From: Sphingomonadales bacterium UBA2683
GTDB lineage: Bacteria; Pseudomonadota; Alphaproteobacteria; Sphingomonadales; Sphingomonadaceae
Length of the DNA stretch: 64,000 nt
Direction of reading: 5' to 3'
NCBI GenBank assembly: GCA_002354635.1
Contig: DELZ01000002.1
Span: 372,001 to 436,000 of the forward strand
Below, one piece after another: positions 42,164-51,574 of the stretch; positions within the stretch are counted from its first letter, which is position 1, and every line of letters starts with the position of its first letter. The notes beneath the pieces were generated by a model, which did not search any database, was not told the origin of the DNA, and saw nothing but the letters and a program-made list of their open reading frames with translations. A program made the position numbers and the translations under genes.

Positions 42164-43348
42164 ATGACGATTACCCCATTGATGCCCGTTTACCCGCGTT
42201 GTGGTTTTCGTCCGGTACGAGGCGAGGGCGCTTGGCTGATTTCCGAAGACGGATCGCGGGCGCTTGATTTTGCCAGCGGCATTGCGGTCAATCTGCTCGG
42301 TCACGGCCATCCGCACCTCACCAAGGCGATTCAGGATCAGGCCGCGACGCTGATGCATGTCTCCAATCTCTATGGCAGCCCGCAAGGCGAGAAATTTGCC
42401 CAGCGGCTGGTCGACACGACCTTCGCCGACACCGTGTTTTTCACCAACAGCGGCGCCGAGGCGGTCGAGTGCGCGATCAAGACCGCGCGCGCCTATCATC
42501 AGTCGGCGGGCAGCGACCGGTTCGAGATCATCACCTTCAAGAACGCCTTTCATGGCCGGACAATGGCGACGATTTCGGCCTCCAATCAGGAGAAGATGCA
42601 CCACGGTTTCTCGCCGCTGCTGGCCGGTTTCAAATATGTAGAGTTTGACGATCTGGAAGGCGCAAAAGCGGCGATCACCGACAAGACGGCCGCCTTCTTG
42701 GTCGAACCGATCCAGGGTGAAGGCGGGGTCAGGCCGGCTTCGGACGAATTTATGAAGGGCCTGCGCGATCTGGCCGACGAGCATGGTATCTTGCTGGTCC
42801 TCGACGAGGTGCAATGCGGCGTGGCCCGGACCGGCGCGCTCTACGCGCACGAACTGTACGATATCAAACCCGATATTGTCGCATCCGCAAAAGGCATTGG
42901 CGGCGGCTTTCCACTGGGCGCCTGCCTGGCGACCGAAGAAGCGGCGCGCGGCATGGTGCCGGGCACCCACGGATCCACCTATGGCGGCAATCCGCTGGCG
43001 ATGGCGGCCGGCAACGCGGTCTGGGATGTCGTTGCCAATGACGAATTTCTCGAGCATGTCCGCACCACCGGCGACAAGCTGCGTGCGGCGATAGAACAGT
43101 TTATAGGCAACTATCCCGACCTGTTCATCGGCGTCCGCGGCAAGGGCCTGATGCTCGGCATCATGATGAAACAGGAAACCCGTTCCTTCGTTGCCCATCT
43201 CCGCGACAATCATGGTCTGCTGACCGTGGCGGCCGGCGACAATACGCTCCGGGTGTTGCCGCCGCTGAATATCGACGACAGCCATATCGCGACCTTTATC
43301 GAGAAGCTCTCGGCAGGCGCTGCCGATTATCAGGCACCGGAATCATGA
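42164..43348 (+). CDS. argD: Acetylornithine aminotransferase
   Basis: 394-residue PLP-dependent class III aminotransferase. GSGAEAVECAIK-like NSGAEAVECAIKTAR, FHGRTMATI, and the PLP-Lys in SAKGIGGGFPLGA are present. Converts N-acetylglutamate semialdehyde to N-acetylornithine in arginine synthesis; it may also act on succinyl-diaminopimelate. GGAAG lies upstream of ATG 42164. It overlaps argF by four bases. Confidence 0.95.
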   Translation: MTITPLMPVYPRCGFRPVRGEGAWLISEDGSRALDFASGIAVNLLGHGHPHLTKAIQDQAATLMHVSNLYGSPQGEKFAQRLVDTTFADTVFFTNSGAEAVECAIKTARAYHQSAGSDRFEIITFKNAFHGRTMATISASNQEKMHHGFSPLLAGFKYVEFDDLEGAKAAITDKTAAFLVEPIQGEGGVRPASDEFMKGLRDLADEHGILLVLDEVQCGVARTGALYAHELYDIKPDIVASAKGIGGGFPLGACLATEEAARGMVPGTHGSTYGGNPLAMAAGNAVWDVVANDEFLEHVRTTGDKLRAAIEQFIGNYPDLFIGVRGKGLMLGIMMKQETRSFVAHLRDNHGLLTVAAGDNTLRVLPPLNIDDSHIATFIEKLSAGAADYQAPES

Positions 43349-44271
43349 GCCGGCATTTTCTCAATCTTGCCGATGCCGGGGGCGATGCCATTGCCGCGAT
43401 GATTGCCGACGCCATCGACCGCAAGGCCGCGCGGGCCGGATGGCCCAAGGGCAAGCCGGATGCAGACCGGCCGCTCGCTGACCATGTGCTGGCAATGATC
43501 TTCGAAAAGAGCAGCACCCGCACGCGCGTGTCCTTCGATATCGCCATCCGCCAGCTGGGTGGTTCGAGCATCGTCATGGATAGCGGCTCGATGCAATTGG
43601 GGCGCGGCGAAACCGTGGCCGATACCGCAAAGGTGCTGTCGCGCATGGCCGACGCCATCATGATCCGTACCGACGATCACGCCAAAATCGAGGATATGGC
43701 AGCCAATGCCGACATCCCGGTAATCAACGGCCTGACCGACCTGTCGCATCCGTGCCAGATCGTCGCCGACCTTTTGACTCTCGTCGAGCATGGCAAGGCG
43801 TTGCCGGGCCTCGAAATTGCCTGGCTGGGCGACGGCAATAACGTGCTCAACAGCATTGTCGAAGCCGCCGGCCTGATGAAGTTCAATGTCCGCATCGGTT
43901 GCCCGCAAGGTTACGACCCCGACCCTGAATTTATTAGGGCGGCGCAGTCTGCCGGTGCCAATATCGCGATCCACCGTGACGAGAACGAGGCGGTCGCCGG
44001 TGCCGATGTCGTCGTCACCGATACATGGGTGTCGATGGGGCAGGAACATGTCCACAACAAGCTCGCCGCCATGATGCCCTATCAGGTCAACGATGTGCTG
44101 ATGGAACAGGCCAGGCCGGATGCCCTGTTCCTGCACTGCTTGCCCGCCCATCGCGGAGAAGAAGTGATGCCATCGGTGATCGACGGCCCGCGGTCGGTCG
44201 TCTGGGACGAGGCAGAAAATCGCATTCATGCGCAAAAATCCGTGCTGCGCTGGTGTTTCGGCCAGATTTGA
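43345..44271 (+). CDS. argF: Ornithine carbamoyltransferase
   Basis: 308-residue aspartate/ornithine carbamoyltransferase family enzyme. Carbamoyl phosphate motif EKSSTRTRVSF, HPCQI, and the ornithine-specific LHCLPAHRGEE are complete. Makes citrulline. Overlaps argD (ATGA) and hslO (TGATG). Confidence 0.96.
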   Translation: MSRHFLNLADAGGDAIAAMIADAIDRKAARAGWPKGKPDADRPLADHVLAMIFEKSSTRTRVSFDIAIRQLGGSSIVMDSGSMQLGRGETVADTAKVLSRMADAIMIRTDDHAKIEDMAANADIPVINGLTDLSHPCQIVADLLTLVEHGKALPGLEIAWLGDGNNVLNSIVEAAGLMKFNVRIGCPQGYDPDPEFIRAAQSAGANIAIHRDENEAVAGADVVVTDTWVSMGQEHVHNKLAAMMPYQVNDVLMEQARPDALFLHCLPAHRGEEVMPSVIDGPRSVVWDEAENRIHAQKSVLRWCFGQI

Positions 44272-45173
44272 TGGCCGGCGTTACCCTGACCGACAACATC
44301 CTGTCCTTTGCGATCCCGACAAAAAACTGTCGCGGACGGGTGGTGCGTCTCGGCCCGGCGCTGGACCAGATTCTGGCCTCGCACGCCTATCCGCCCATCA
44401 TCCGCGACGTGCTGGCGGAAGCCGTCTGTCTCACCGCCATGCTCGGGGCGCTGATGAAGGATGAAGGGTCGCAGCTCACCATGCAGGCGCAAACAGAAGC
44501 GGGCGTGATCAACCTGCTGGCGTGCGACTACAAGGACGGCGCCCTGCGCGGCTATATTGACTTTGACCGGGAGCGGCTTGCCGCCCAGCCGGTCGAGCCG
44601 AGCCTGATGGCGCTGTTCGGCAAGGGCTATCTTGCGATCACCTTTGACCAGCCGGCCACGCGCGGGCGCAATCAGGGTATTGTCCCGCTGGAAGGGACAA
44701 GTCTTGCGGACGCCGTTCAAAATTACTTTCTCCAGTCCGAGCAGATTCCGACACTGATCCGCGTTGCCATCGGCGGGACGGCCGATCAGATTTCCGTAGG
44801 CGGTCTTCTGGTGCAGCATCTTCCGGAAGGAGAAACGGGGCGGGAGCGGCTGCATGCCCAGCTCGATCATCCGGAATGGGAGCATGTCGACATCATGGCG
44901 GGCACCGTTACCCCTGCAGAACTCACCGATTTGATGCTGCCGCTCGAGGATATTCTGTGGCGCCTTTTCAGCGAGAGCGACGAAGTGAGGCTTTTGAGCG
45001 GTAAACCGTGCGTTAAGGGATGCCGCTGTAATGAAGACCATATCCGGGACGTAATCGCACGTTTCCCCAAAGAAGATAAGGAAGATATGGTCGACGACGA
45101 AGGAAATATCGCGATAGACTGCGCTTTTTGCAGCAAGACATTCTTGATTACGGGTGCCAGCCTCAACAATTGA
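44271..45173 (+). CDS. hslO: Hsp33 redox-regulated chaperone
   Basis: 300-residue holdase chaperone activated by oxidation. The C-terminal zinc-binding switch is complete: CRC in GCRCNEDHIRD and CAFC in DCAFCSKTF. The N-terminal domain starts VTLTDNILSF. It starts inside the argF stop; argD-argF-hslO is a conserved order in related genomes. Fits the peroxide theme with katG nearby. Confidence 0.95.
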   Translation: MAGVTLTDNILSFAIPTKNCRGRVVRLGPALDQILASHAYPPIIRDVLAEAVCLTAMLGALMKDEGSQLTMQAQTEAGVINLLACDYKDGALRGYIDFDRERLAAQPVEPSLMALFGKGYLAITFDQPATRGRNQGIVPLEGTSLADAVQNYFLQSEQIPTLIRVAIGGTADQISVGGLLVQHLPEGETGRERLHAQLDHPEWEHVDIMAGTVTPAELTDLMLPLEDILWRLFSESDEVRLLSGKPCVKGCRCNEDHIRDVIARFPKEDKEDMVDDEGNIAIDCAFCSKTFLITGASLNN

Positions 45174-45318
45174 ATCCTGTCGCAAATATGGCAATCGGTC
45201 TTTATTGTCGAAAAACTCCTATCGATTGCCGCAATTCGCGACAATATTGGCCATGATTGAAGTGCAGCACAGATCATTACACGACTATCCACGCAACCAG
45301 CATGACGGGAATATACGA

Positions 45319-45726
45319 ATGAAGGGCTTGAAACTGATCAAAATCATCAGCGCAACAGCCGCCGTCCTGTCAGGATTCGCGATAGCGGCGCCTGCGCAAA
45401 CGCCGGGAATGGCTGTTCTGGAAGGGCTGACACCGGGCGAGTGGACTTTGAAAGAACGCGGGTCGCGGGAGCCGGGGCAGAAAGTCTGCCTGGGAAACCC
45501 CGAGCTGTTGCTGCAAATCCAGCATGCCAATACGACTTGCTCGCGCTACGTGATAGAAAACGGCCCGAGAAAGCTGCGGGTCAGCTATAAATGCGGCCGT
45601 TCCGGTCAGGGTGTGACCGAAATCAAGCTGGAATCCAGCAGTCTGGTGCAGATCAGCTCGCAGGGCATCCTCAACAACGCGCCTTTTTCCCTGAATGTGG
45701 AAGGCCGCCGGACCGGCAGCTGCTAG
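45319..45726 (+). CDS. Small exported protein, DUF3617-like
   Basis: 135-residue protein with a signal peptide (LIKIISATAAVLSGFAIAAPAQ). The mature part has LTPGEWTLKERGS, four Cys (KVCLGNP, TTCSRY, YKCGRSG and a C-terminal Cys in GSC) and a beta-rich look resembling DUF3617 proteins common in Sphingomonadales. Start chosen at ATG 45319 with GGGA upstream; the open frame from 45154 lies over hslO. Function unknown. Confidence 0.72.
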   Translation: MKGLKLIKIISATAAVLSGFAIAAPAQTPGMAVLEGLTPGEWTLKERGSREPGQKVCLGNPELLLQIQHANTTCSRYVIENGPRKLRVSYKCGRSGQGVTEIKLESSSLVQISSQGILNNAPFSLNVEGRRTGSC

Positions 45727-45796
45727 CGCCTGATTGCGCGGGCAGCATGCGCGCAAAACTTGCGCCACGCCGGCAAGGCGATTAGCGGGACGCATC

Positions 45797-46483
45797 ATGA
45801 CTTCCGAATCGAAATCAGCGATCATCTTATTGTCCGGCGGGCTCGACTCAATGGTCTCTGCCGCGCTGGCTGCAGAGCAGGGCTATCGGCTGATCGCGCT
45901 GACCATCGACTATAACCAGCGTCACAAGATAGAACTGCAATCGGCGCAGACCATCGCGGCCAGGCTGGATGTCGCCGAGCATATCATACTGCCGCTGGAC
46001 CTGAGCCGCTTTGGCGGTTCGGCGCTGACCGCCGACATCGATGTTCCCAAGTCCGGTGTCGGCAAAGACATCCCGGTCACCTATGTGCCCGCCCGCAACC
46101 TCATATTCCTGTCGCTCACGCTGGGACTGGCCGAAGCACGGGACGCGCGGGATATCTTCATCGGCGTTAATGCCCTCGACTATTCCGGCTATCCCGACTG
46201 TCGACCCGAATTCATCGAAGGGTTCGAGCGACTGGCCGATCTCGCGACCAAGGCCGGCGATCAGGGCAGCGGCTTTCAAATCCATACGCCGCTGCAACAT
46301 ATGACCAAGGCGGATATCGCGAGGGAAGCGATCCGGTTGGGCCTCGATCCCTCCTGGAGCTGGTCCTGCTATGACCCGGCGGACGGCAACCTCGCTTGCG
46401 GCCTGTGCGACAGCTGCCGCCTGCGGCAAAAGGGTTTCGAAGAGGCCGGCATCCTCGATACGACGCGATACGCGGCCCAATGA
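45797..46483 (+). CDS. queC: 7-cyano-7-deazaguanine synthase
   Basis: 228-residue PP-loop ATPase that makes preQ0 from 7-carboxy-7-deazaguanine in queuosine synthesis. The N-type ATP motif SGGLDSMVS is near residue 13, and the zinc cysteines are in SWSCYDP and CGLCDSCRLRQKGF. Overlaps queE by four bases. Confidence 0.96.
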   Translation: MTSESKSAIILLSGGLDSMVSAALAAEQGYRLIALTIDYNQRHKIELQSAQTIAARLDVAEHIILPLDLSRFGGSALTADIDVPKSGVGKDIPVTYVPARNLIFLSLTLGLAEARDARDIFIGVNALDYSGYPDCRPEFIEGFERLADLATKAGDQGSGFQIHTPLQHMTKADIAREAIRLGLDPSWSWSCYDPADGNLACGLCDSCRLRQKGFEEAGILDTTRYAAQ

Positions 46484-47124
46484 GCTATGCGGTCAAGGAA
46501 ATATTCCTCACCCTGCAGGGCGAGGGGGTGCATGCCGGACGCAGGGCGGTGTTCGTCCGTTTTACCGGGTGCAATCTCTGGTCCGGGCTCGAACGGGACC
46601 GGCCCTCGGCGGTCTGCCAGTTTTGCGACACCGATTTTGTCGGCATGGATGGCGAAGGCGGCGGACGATTCAGCAGCGCTGCCGATCTCGCTGCGGCAGC
46701 GGCCCGGACCTGGGGCAGCGATCGCGAATCCCGTTTTGTTGTTCTGACCGGCGGCGAACCGATGCTGCAGGTCGACGCGGCGCTAATCGACGCCTTGCAC
46801 GCCGAAGGATTTTTTATCGCCATCGAATCGAACGGAACGCTGGCGGTACCGCGCACCATTGACTGGATCTGCATCAGCCCCAAGGCGGGCAGCGAAACGG
46901 TGCAGCGTTCGGGTGACGAACTGAAGCTGGTCTGGCCGCAGGAACGGAGCGACTGGCAGAACATGCAGGGCTGGAACTTTGCCAACCTGCTGTTGCAGCC
47001 AATGGACTCTCGCGGCGACGATGCCGCCAGCAAAGCTAATCTCGAGCAGGCCATAAGCTTTGTCCAGACGCATCCGAAATGGCGCCTGTCGTTACAGACT
47101 CACAAGATACTCGGCCTGGCCTGA
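46480..47124 (+). CDS. queE: 7-carboxy-7-deazaguanine synthase
   Basis: 214-residue radical SAM enzyme that converts 6-carboxy-tetrahydropterin to CDG. The cluster motif is the extended type CX14CX2C (GCNLWSG...VCQFCDTDFVG), known for one QueE subclass. GGEPML and the substrate-binding stretch SNGTL are present. With queC it gives two of the queuosine steps; queD and queF are not in this window. Confidence 0.95.
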   Translation: MSYAVKEIFLTLQGEGVHAGRRAVFVRFTGCNLWSGLERDRPSAVCQFCDTDFVGMDGEGGGRFSSAADLAAAAARTWGSDRESRFVVLTGGEPMLQVDAALIDALHAEGFFIAIESNGTLAVPRTIDWICISPKAGSETVQRSGDELKLVWPQERSDWQNMQGWNFANLLLQPMDSRGDDAASKANLEQAISFVQTHPKWRLSLQTHKILGLA

Positions 47125-47128
47125 ACGC

Positions 47129-47401
47129 TTATTCCTCTGGCTCTTCGGCAGCCTCTGTCGCCTCGCCGGATGCGGCTTCCTTATCGTCATCCGCTTTGGC
47201 GGTATCTTCCTCGCCGGTTGGATCGACTTTCTGGATTGTATCCACATCCACCATATCGTCGCTGATCGTGCCATCGATGACATCGACATCATCCATCCGC
47301 GTCTCGGTAACATTGTCTGAATCGGGTGCGTCGTTTCCGGAGCAGGCGGAGATCGTCAGGGCAACCAGCGCCGCAGCGGCAATTTTGGAAAATCTGTTCA
47401 T
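47129..47401 (-). CDS. Small acidic lipoprotein
   Basis: 90-residue protein with a lipoprotein signal (ALTISAC, Cys near residue 20) and a mature part that is strongly acidic, mostly Asp, Glu, Ala and Thr, ending EEPEE. Low complexity; no domain recognised. ATG 47401 chosen for the clean signal; the frame extends to 47434. It converges on queE with a 4-bp gap and follows lipB. Confidence 0.7.
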   Translation of the reverse strand: MNRFSKIAAAALVALTISACSGNDAPDSDNVTETRMDDVDVIDGTISDDMVDVDTIQKVDPTGEEDTAKADDDKEAASGEATEAAEEPEE

Positions 47402-47430
47402 GTCTTTGTCCTCTTTTCGTCGATCCCCGA

Positions 47431-48102
47431 TCAATCCAGCATAGGCGCGGATGGGTCTCGATCAATCGCTTTCAGGAAGCTCTCGGCGGTTTTTTGCAAC
47501 GCTTCATCAAATTGCTGCATCGTGGCCTCCATGCCCAGCTGGGCAAGGCTGGTCACCGGATATTCGCTGATGCCGCAGGGGATGATTCCGCCAAAATGGC
47601 TCAGATCCGGGTCAATATTGACTGAAAATCCGTGCATCGTCACCCATTTGCGAATCCGGATACCGATCGCGCCGATCTTCGCTTCCTGTCCGTCCGGCGT
47701 ATCGCACCAGATGCCGACCCGGCCCTCCACGGCCCGTGCATTCACACCAAATTCCGCCAGCGCCGCGATCACCCATGCTTCCAGCGCGTGGACAAAACCC
47801 CGGACATCCGCATTGCGTTGTTTCAGGTTGAGGATGACATAGCCAACCCGCTGGCCGGGGCCATGATAGGTATGGCGACCGCCACGTCCGGTATCATAGA
47901 CGGGGAAGTCCTGGCTAAGCAGTTCCGCCGGATCGGAGCTGGTGCCGGCAGTGTAGAGCGGTGGATGCTCCAGCAGCCAGATCAGCTCCTTCTCCTCCCC
48001 GGCCTGGACTGCGGCGTTGCGCCGTTCCATCTTGGCCAGGGCCGCGGGATACTCCACCGTTCCGGACGAAATCTGCCATTCTATATCATTGGGGTCGTTC
48101 AT
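47431..48102 (-). CDS. lipB: Octanoyltransferase LipB
   Basis: 223-residue enzyme transferring octanoate from acyl carrier protein to lipoyl domains. GRGGRHTYHGPGQRVGY, the catalytic Lys in KIGAIG and catalytic Cys in IIPCGI are present. Start chosen at ATG 48102. Feeds lipoate to pyruvate and 2-oxoglutarate dehydrogenases. Confidence 0.96.
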   Translation of the reverse strand: MNDPNDIEWQISSGTVEYPAALAKMERRNAAVQAGEEKELIWLLEHPPLYTAGTSSDPAELLSQDFPVYDTGRGGRHTYHGPGQRVGYVILNLKQRNADVRGFVHALEAWVIAALAEFGVNARAVEGRVGIWCDTPDGQEAKIGAIGIRIRKWVTMHGFSVNIDPDLSHFGGIIPCGISEYPVTSLAQLGMEATMQQFDEALQKTAESFLKAIDRDPSAPMLD

Positions 48103-48173
48103 AGAAATTTCGTGCACTTTTGCACGCCGGGTGGCAAGGGCAGGCAACAGAGAAATTCATTCGGGAATGAAAA

Positions 48174-48926
48174 ATGAAGCTGAACTATATGCAATGCTGG
48201 AATGGTGCGATGGCCCTCCTCGTCGCGAATAAGGAAGCTATATTGGCGATCGCCGGTGTCTTCATCTTTCTGCCTACGCTCCTTTTTGCCCAGTTTGTCG
48301 CCCCGCCGGTGTTCAACGGCGATGAGGGCGGGGGCGAGATGCTGGCGATCTATTCTGCCTATTTCGGCGAAAACAGCTTTTCGATCATGGCCTCCAACCT
48401 GGTGATCAGCTTTGGAAGTCTGGCGGTCTATTTCGCCCTTGCCCCGTCGCGCAATGGCACCGTCGCGGAAGATCTGGTCGCAGCGCTGAAAATATTCCTG
48501 ATCTATCTGCTGGCCAATCTGGCGGTTGGCTTGATCTCTTTGCCGGGGTTCATTCTTTTCATCATCCCTGGCCTCTATCTGACGGCCCGCTTTCTTCTGG
48601 TACCGGTGGTGATCGTCGACCAACGGGAACGCAATCCCATTGAAGCGCTCAAGAAAAGCTGGTCATTGACCAAAGGCAACGGTTTCTCGATTCTGTTGTT
48701 CGTGGTGATCATCGGGGTTGTCGGTACGATTACCGTGGGTGTGCTGGAAGCGGTCACAGGCGTGATCACCGGACTGGCGACAGGCGGTGCGGGCTGGCTC
48801 CTGATCGAAAACCTGGTGGCGGCGCTGGCCGGATCTGCCTTCCAGCTGGTCATCGCAGCGGTGATCACGTCGGTTTACATCGACATGAGTGGCAAAGACA
48901 AAAAGGTCAGCGAGATTTCTAACTGA
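48174..48926 (+). CDS. Membrane protein, glycerophosphodiesterase membrane-domain-like
   Basis: 250-residue integral membrane protein with about six helices. The segment FIIPGLYLTARFLLVPVVIVDQRERNPIEALKKSW matches the membrane domain found on some glycerophosphoryl diester phosphodiesterases and on standalone proteins of unknown function. No catalytic phosphodiesterase domain is present. It overlaps the convergent GNAT gene by eight bases. Confidence 0.75.
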   Translation: MKLNYMQCWNGAMALLVANKEAILAIAGVFIFLPTLLFAQFVAPPVFNGDEGGGEMLAIYSAYFGENSFSIMASNLVISFGSLAVYFALAPSRNGTVAEDLVAALKIFLIYLLANLAVGLISLPGFILFIIPGLYLTARFLLVPVVIVDQRERNPIEALKKSWSLTKGNGFSILLFVVIIGVVGTITVGVLEAVTGVITGLATGGAGWLLIENLVAALAGSAFQLVIAAVITSVYIDMSGKDKKVSEISN

Positions 48927-49518
48927 ATATCGGGATATGGGGCGCGGCGGTTCTCGGCAGATGGCCGGTCAGCCGCGGGTCGGTCATCTGACCGGTTTGT
49001 TGTTTGAAAATCCGGAAGCCGCAGCGCTGGTAAAAGGGCAGGGCGCGCGGCGAATCCTGGGTACAGGTATGAAGCCAGACGCGCCTGATATCGTCGCGCC
49101 AGGCCTTGTCCAGCGCCTGATTCATCATCCAGCGGCCTTGGCCCTTGCCATTCTGGTCCGGAACCAGCCCGAAAAACGCAATTTCGCATTCACCCGGTTC
49201 CCGAAAGTCCAGTTCGATAAAGCCGACCGGCTCTTTCCCGTCGACAATGAGCGAGATATCGACCGCCGGATGATGGAGGATGGCTTCGAGTTCATCATCG
49301 TCCATCAACAGCCGCGATATCCATAGCCACGGCTCCCCGACTTTCCGGAACAGTGTCCGATAGTCATCAGTTGACGGGTTGCGCCAGGGTTTCACAGCAA
49401 AACTGGAGCTGGTTGCCGGCAGAACCGGTTTGTCGAGCATCTCCAGATGGGTGACGATAGTCGCCACCTGACCGCCGGGAACGTCCTCAAGTTGCTCGGT
49501 CACATCGTTCAGATCCAT
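48919..49518 (-). CDS. GNAT family N-acetyltransferase
   Basis: 199-residue GNAT-fold protein with a CoA loop around DQNGKGQGRWMMNQAL and the later HTCTQDSPRALPFYQRCGFRIF. Substrate unknown. It overlaps hemF by 10 bases and runs in the same direction, with a convergent overlap with the membrane protein gene. Confidence 0.85.
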   Translation of the reverse strand: MDLNDVTEQLEDVPGGQVATIVTHLEMLDKPVLPATSSSFAVKPWRNPSTDDYRTLFRKVGEPWLWISRLLMDDDELEAILHHPAVDISLIVDGKEPVGFIELDFREPGECEIAFFGLVPDQNGKGQGRWMMNQALDKAWRDDIRRVWLHTCTQDSPRALPFYQRCGFRIFKQQTGQMTDPRLTGHLPRTAAPHIPIFS

Positions 49519-50366
49519 TTGGCTTCGGGCGGGAGGCTCATCAGGATCGCATCGACATTGCCGCCGGTTTTCAGCCCGAAAGTCGTGCCCCGGTCATAGA
49601 CCAGGTTGAATTCCGCATAACGACCGCGCCATTCGAGCTGCTTCTGTTTGTCTTCGGCGCTCCATTCGGTGCCCATCCGCTTGCGCACCAGTTTCGGAAA
49701 TATGTCCAGAAAGGCGCGTCCGACATCCTGAGTGAAGGCAAAATGGCGATCAAAATCGGATTCCTTGTTCAGTTCGATATGATCGTAAAATATTCCGCCA
49801 ACGCCGCGATGGACCTTGCGGTGGGGAATGTAGAAATAGTCATCCGCCCATTTCTTGAACCGTGGATAATATTCCGGGTTGTGCGGCGCGCAGGCCGATC
49901 GGAAGCGGGCGTGGAATTCTTCGGTATCCTCGTCATAGACGATCGCCGGATTGAGATCGGCACCACCGCCGAACCAGCGTTTGGTGGTGCACAGGAAGCG
50001 GGTGTTCATATGCACGTTGGGAACATGGGGATTTTTCATGTGCGCAACCAGACTGATTCCGGTGGCGAAAAAACGGGGATCCTCTTCGGCGCCATTGATC
50101 TGTGCCTTAAATTCATCGCTGAACGTGCCGTCGACGGTGGAAATGTTCACACCAACCTTTTCAAAAATCTCGCCTTTCATCAGCCCCTGGATACCACCGC
50201 CGCCAGGGCTGCCGTCGGGATTCTCGCGATCCCAGGGGATGAAATCAAACTTGGCGTCGCTGCCGGCTTCCGCCTCTATCTTTTCAAATTCCGCACAGAT
50301 ATCGTCGCGTAGCTGTTTGAACCATGTCTGGGCCGTTTGCTGCTGATCGTCCAATTGATTGGTCAT
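49509..50366 (-). CDS. hemF: Oxygen-dependent coproporphyrinogen III oxidase
   Basis: 285-residue HemF, decarboxylating coproporphyrinogen III to protoporphyrinogen IX in aerobic heme synthesis. ARWFGGGADLNP-like RWFGGGADLNPAIV, YYPRFKKWADDYFYIPHR and RRGTTFGL-like DRGTTFGLKTGG are diagnostic. It overlaps trmL by four bases. Heme products serve the nearby petBC and katG. Confidence 0.96.
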   Translation of the reverse strand: MTNQLDDQQQTAQTWFKQLRDDICAEFEKIEAEAGSDAKFDFIPWDRENPDGSPGGGGIQGLMKGEIFEKVGVNISTVDGTFSDEFKAQINGAEEDPRFFATGISLVAHMKNPHVPNVHMNTRFLCTTKRWFGGGADLNPAIVYDEDTEEFHARFRSACAPHNPEYYPRFKKWADDYFYIPHRKVHRGVGGIFYDHIELNKESDFDRHFAFTQDVGRAFLDIFPKLVRKRMGTEWSAEDKQKQLEWRGRYAEFNLVYDRGTTFGLKTGGNVDAILMSLPPEAKWI

Positions 50367-50821
50367 TCCGGAAATTGTCCTGTTTGTCTAAGAGCCTCGC
50401 CCAGTGCCATGCCAGCGGATACTGCCAGATTCAAGCTGCGCATGCCCGGGCTCATGGGAATGGTGATTCGTCCATCGCACTGGTCATGTACAGTACGGGG
50501 AACCCCTGATCCTTCCGATCCGAACAGAAGAATATCATCAGACCGGTAGGCGAATCCGAAATGTGGCTGATCTGCCTTGCTGGAGAGCAGGATGATCCGC
50601 GCTTTGCGGGAATCGCAGCTCGCACGGAAGGCATCCCAGTCGGCATGACGCGTATAGCGAACATGCTCGAAATAATCCATTCCGGCGCGTTTCAGACTGC
50701 GGTCGCTGAACGGGAATCCGCAGGGCTCGATGATATCAACTTCGACATTCAGGCACGCACAAGTCCTTAATATCGTTCCTAAATTTCCCGCTATCTCGGG
50801 TTGATACAATGCTATCCTCAT
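50363..50821 (-). CDS. trmL: tRNA (cytidine/uridine-2'-O-)-methyltransferase TrmL
   Basis: 152-residue SPOUT methyltransferase modifying the wobble base of tRNA-Leu. MRIALYQPEIAGNLGTILRTC at the N-terminus and LLFGSEGSGVP and IPMSPGMRSLNLAVSAGM form the knotted SAM site. Start at ATG 50821. Divergent from petA. Confidence 0.94.
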   Translation of the reverse strand: MRIALYQPEIAGNLGTILRTCACLNVEVDIIEPCGFPFSDRSLKRAGMDYFEHVRYTRHADWDAFRASCDSRKARIILLSSKADQPHFGFAYRSDDILLFGSEGSGVPRTVHDQCDGRITIPMSPGMRSLNLAVSAGMALGEALRQTGQFPE

Positions 50822-50996
50822 GGGCTGTCCACCATGCGCGGGAAGTGAATGTTTGGTCAATCGAAAATTCCCTGTTGGCAAACCCTATCCTTCGCGGCTA
50901 TCAGGCGCGCAAATCACTGCCCGTTCAGGCTGTTGCAAAGCAGCGTCAAACGTTCGGGTGGTCGGGGGTCATAACTATTCTATAGGGCTTGTTTGC

Positions 50997-51560
50997 ATGG
51001 CAACGGTTGAAACAGCTGATACGGCAGTCGCAGAAGAAAGCGGCGTTCGCCGCCGGGATTTCATCAATATCGCAGCGGTAAGCTTCGCGGGTGCTGGGGC
51101 AGTTGCCACGGTTTTCCCGCTGGTCAACCAGATGAACCCGAGCGCGGATGTTCTCGCTCTCGCGTCGATTGAAGTCGATATTTCCGCAATCGAAGCGGGG
51201 CAGGCAATCAAGACCAGCTGGCGCAAGCAGCCGATTTTCATCCGCAATCTGACGGCCGAAGAAATTACCGAAGCGAATGCGGTCGATGTTGCAGAATTGC
51301 GTGATCCCGAAACACTGGCCGAGCGGACCACCGCCGGCAAGGAAAACTGGCTGATCACTCTGGGTGTTTGTACCCATCTCGGCTGTGTGCCGCTGGGCGC
51401 CGCGCAGGGTGAGATCAAAGGCGAATTCGGGGGTTATTTTTGCCCTTGCCACGGTTCGCACTATGACACGGCCGCACGCATCCGCAAAGGTCCGGCACCA
51501 GCCAATCTGGAAGTGCCAGAACATGAATTCCTATCAGATACCGTCGTGAAAATCGGCTAA
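50997..51560 (+). CDS. petA: Ubiquinol-cytochrome c reductase, Rieske iron-sulfur subunit
   Basis: 187-residue Rieske protein. A Tat-type membrane anchor (VRRRDFINIAAVSFAGAGA) is followed by the soluble domain with CTHLGC and CPCHGSHYD, which bind the 2Fe-2S cluster. ATG 50997 chosen. First gene of the bc1 operon petABC. Confidence 0.96.
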   Translation: MATVETADTAVAEESGVRRRDFINIAAVSFAGAGAVATVFPLVNQMNPSADVLALASIEVDISAIEAGQAIKTSWRKQPIFIRNLTAEEITEANAVDVAELRDPETLAERTTAGKENWLITLGVCTHLGCVPLGAAQGEIKGEFGGYFCPCHGSHYDTAARIRKGPAPANLEVPEHEFLSDTVVKIG

Positions 51561-51574
51561 GGGGCAGAAGAACA

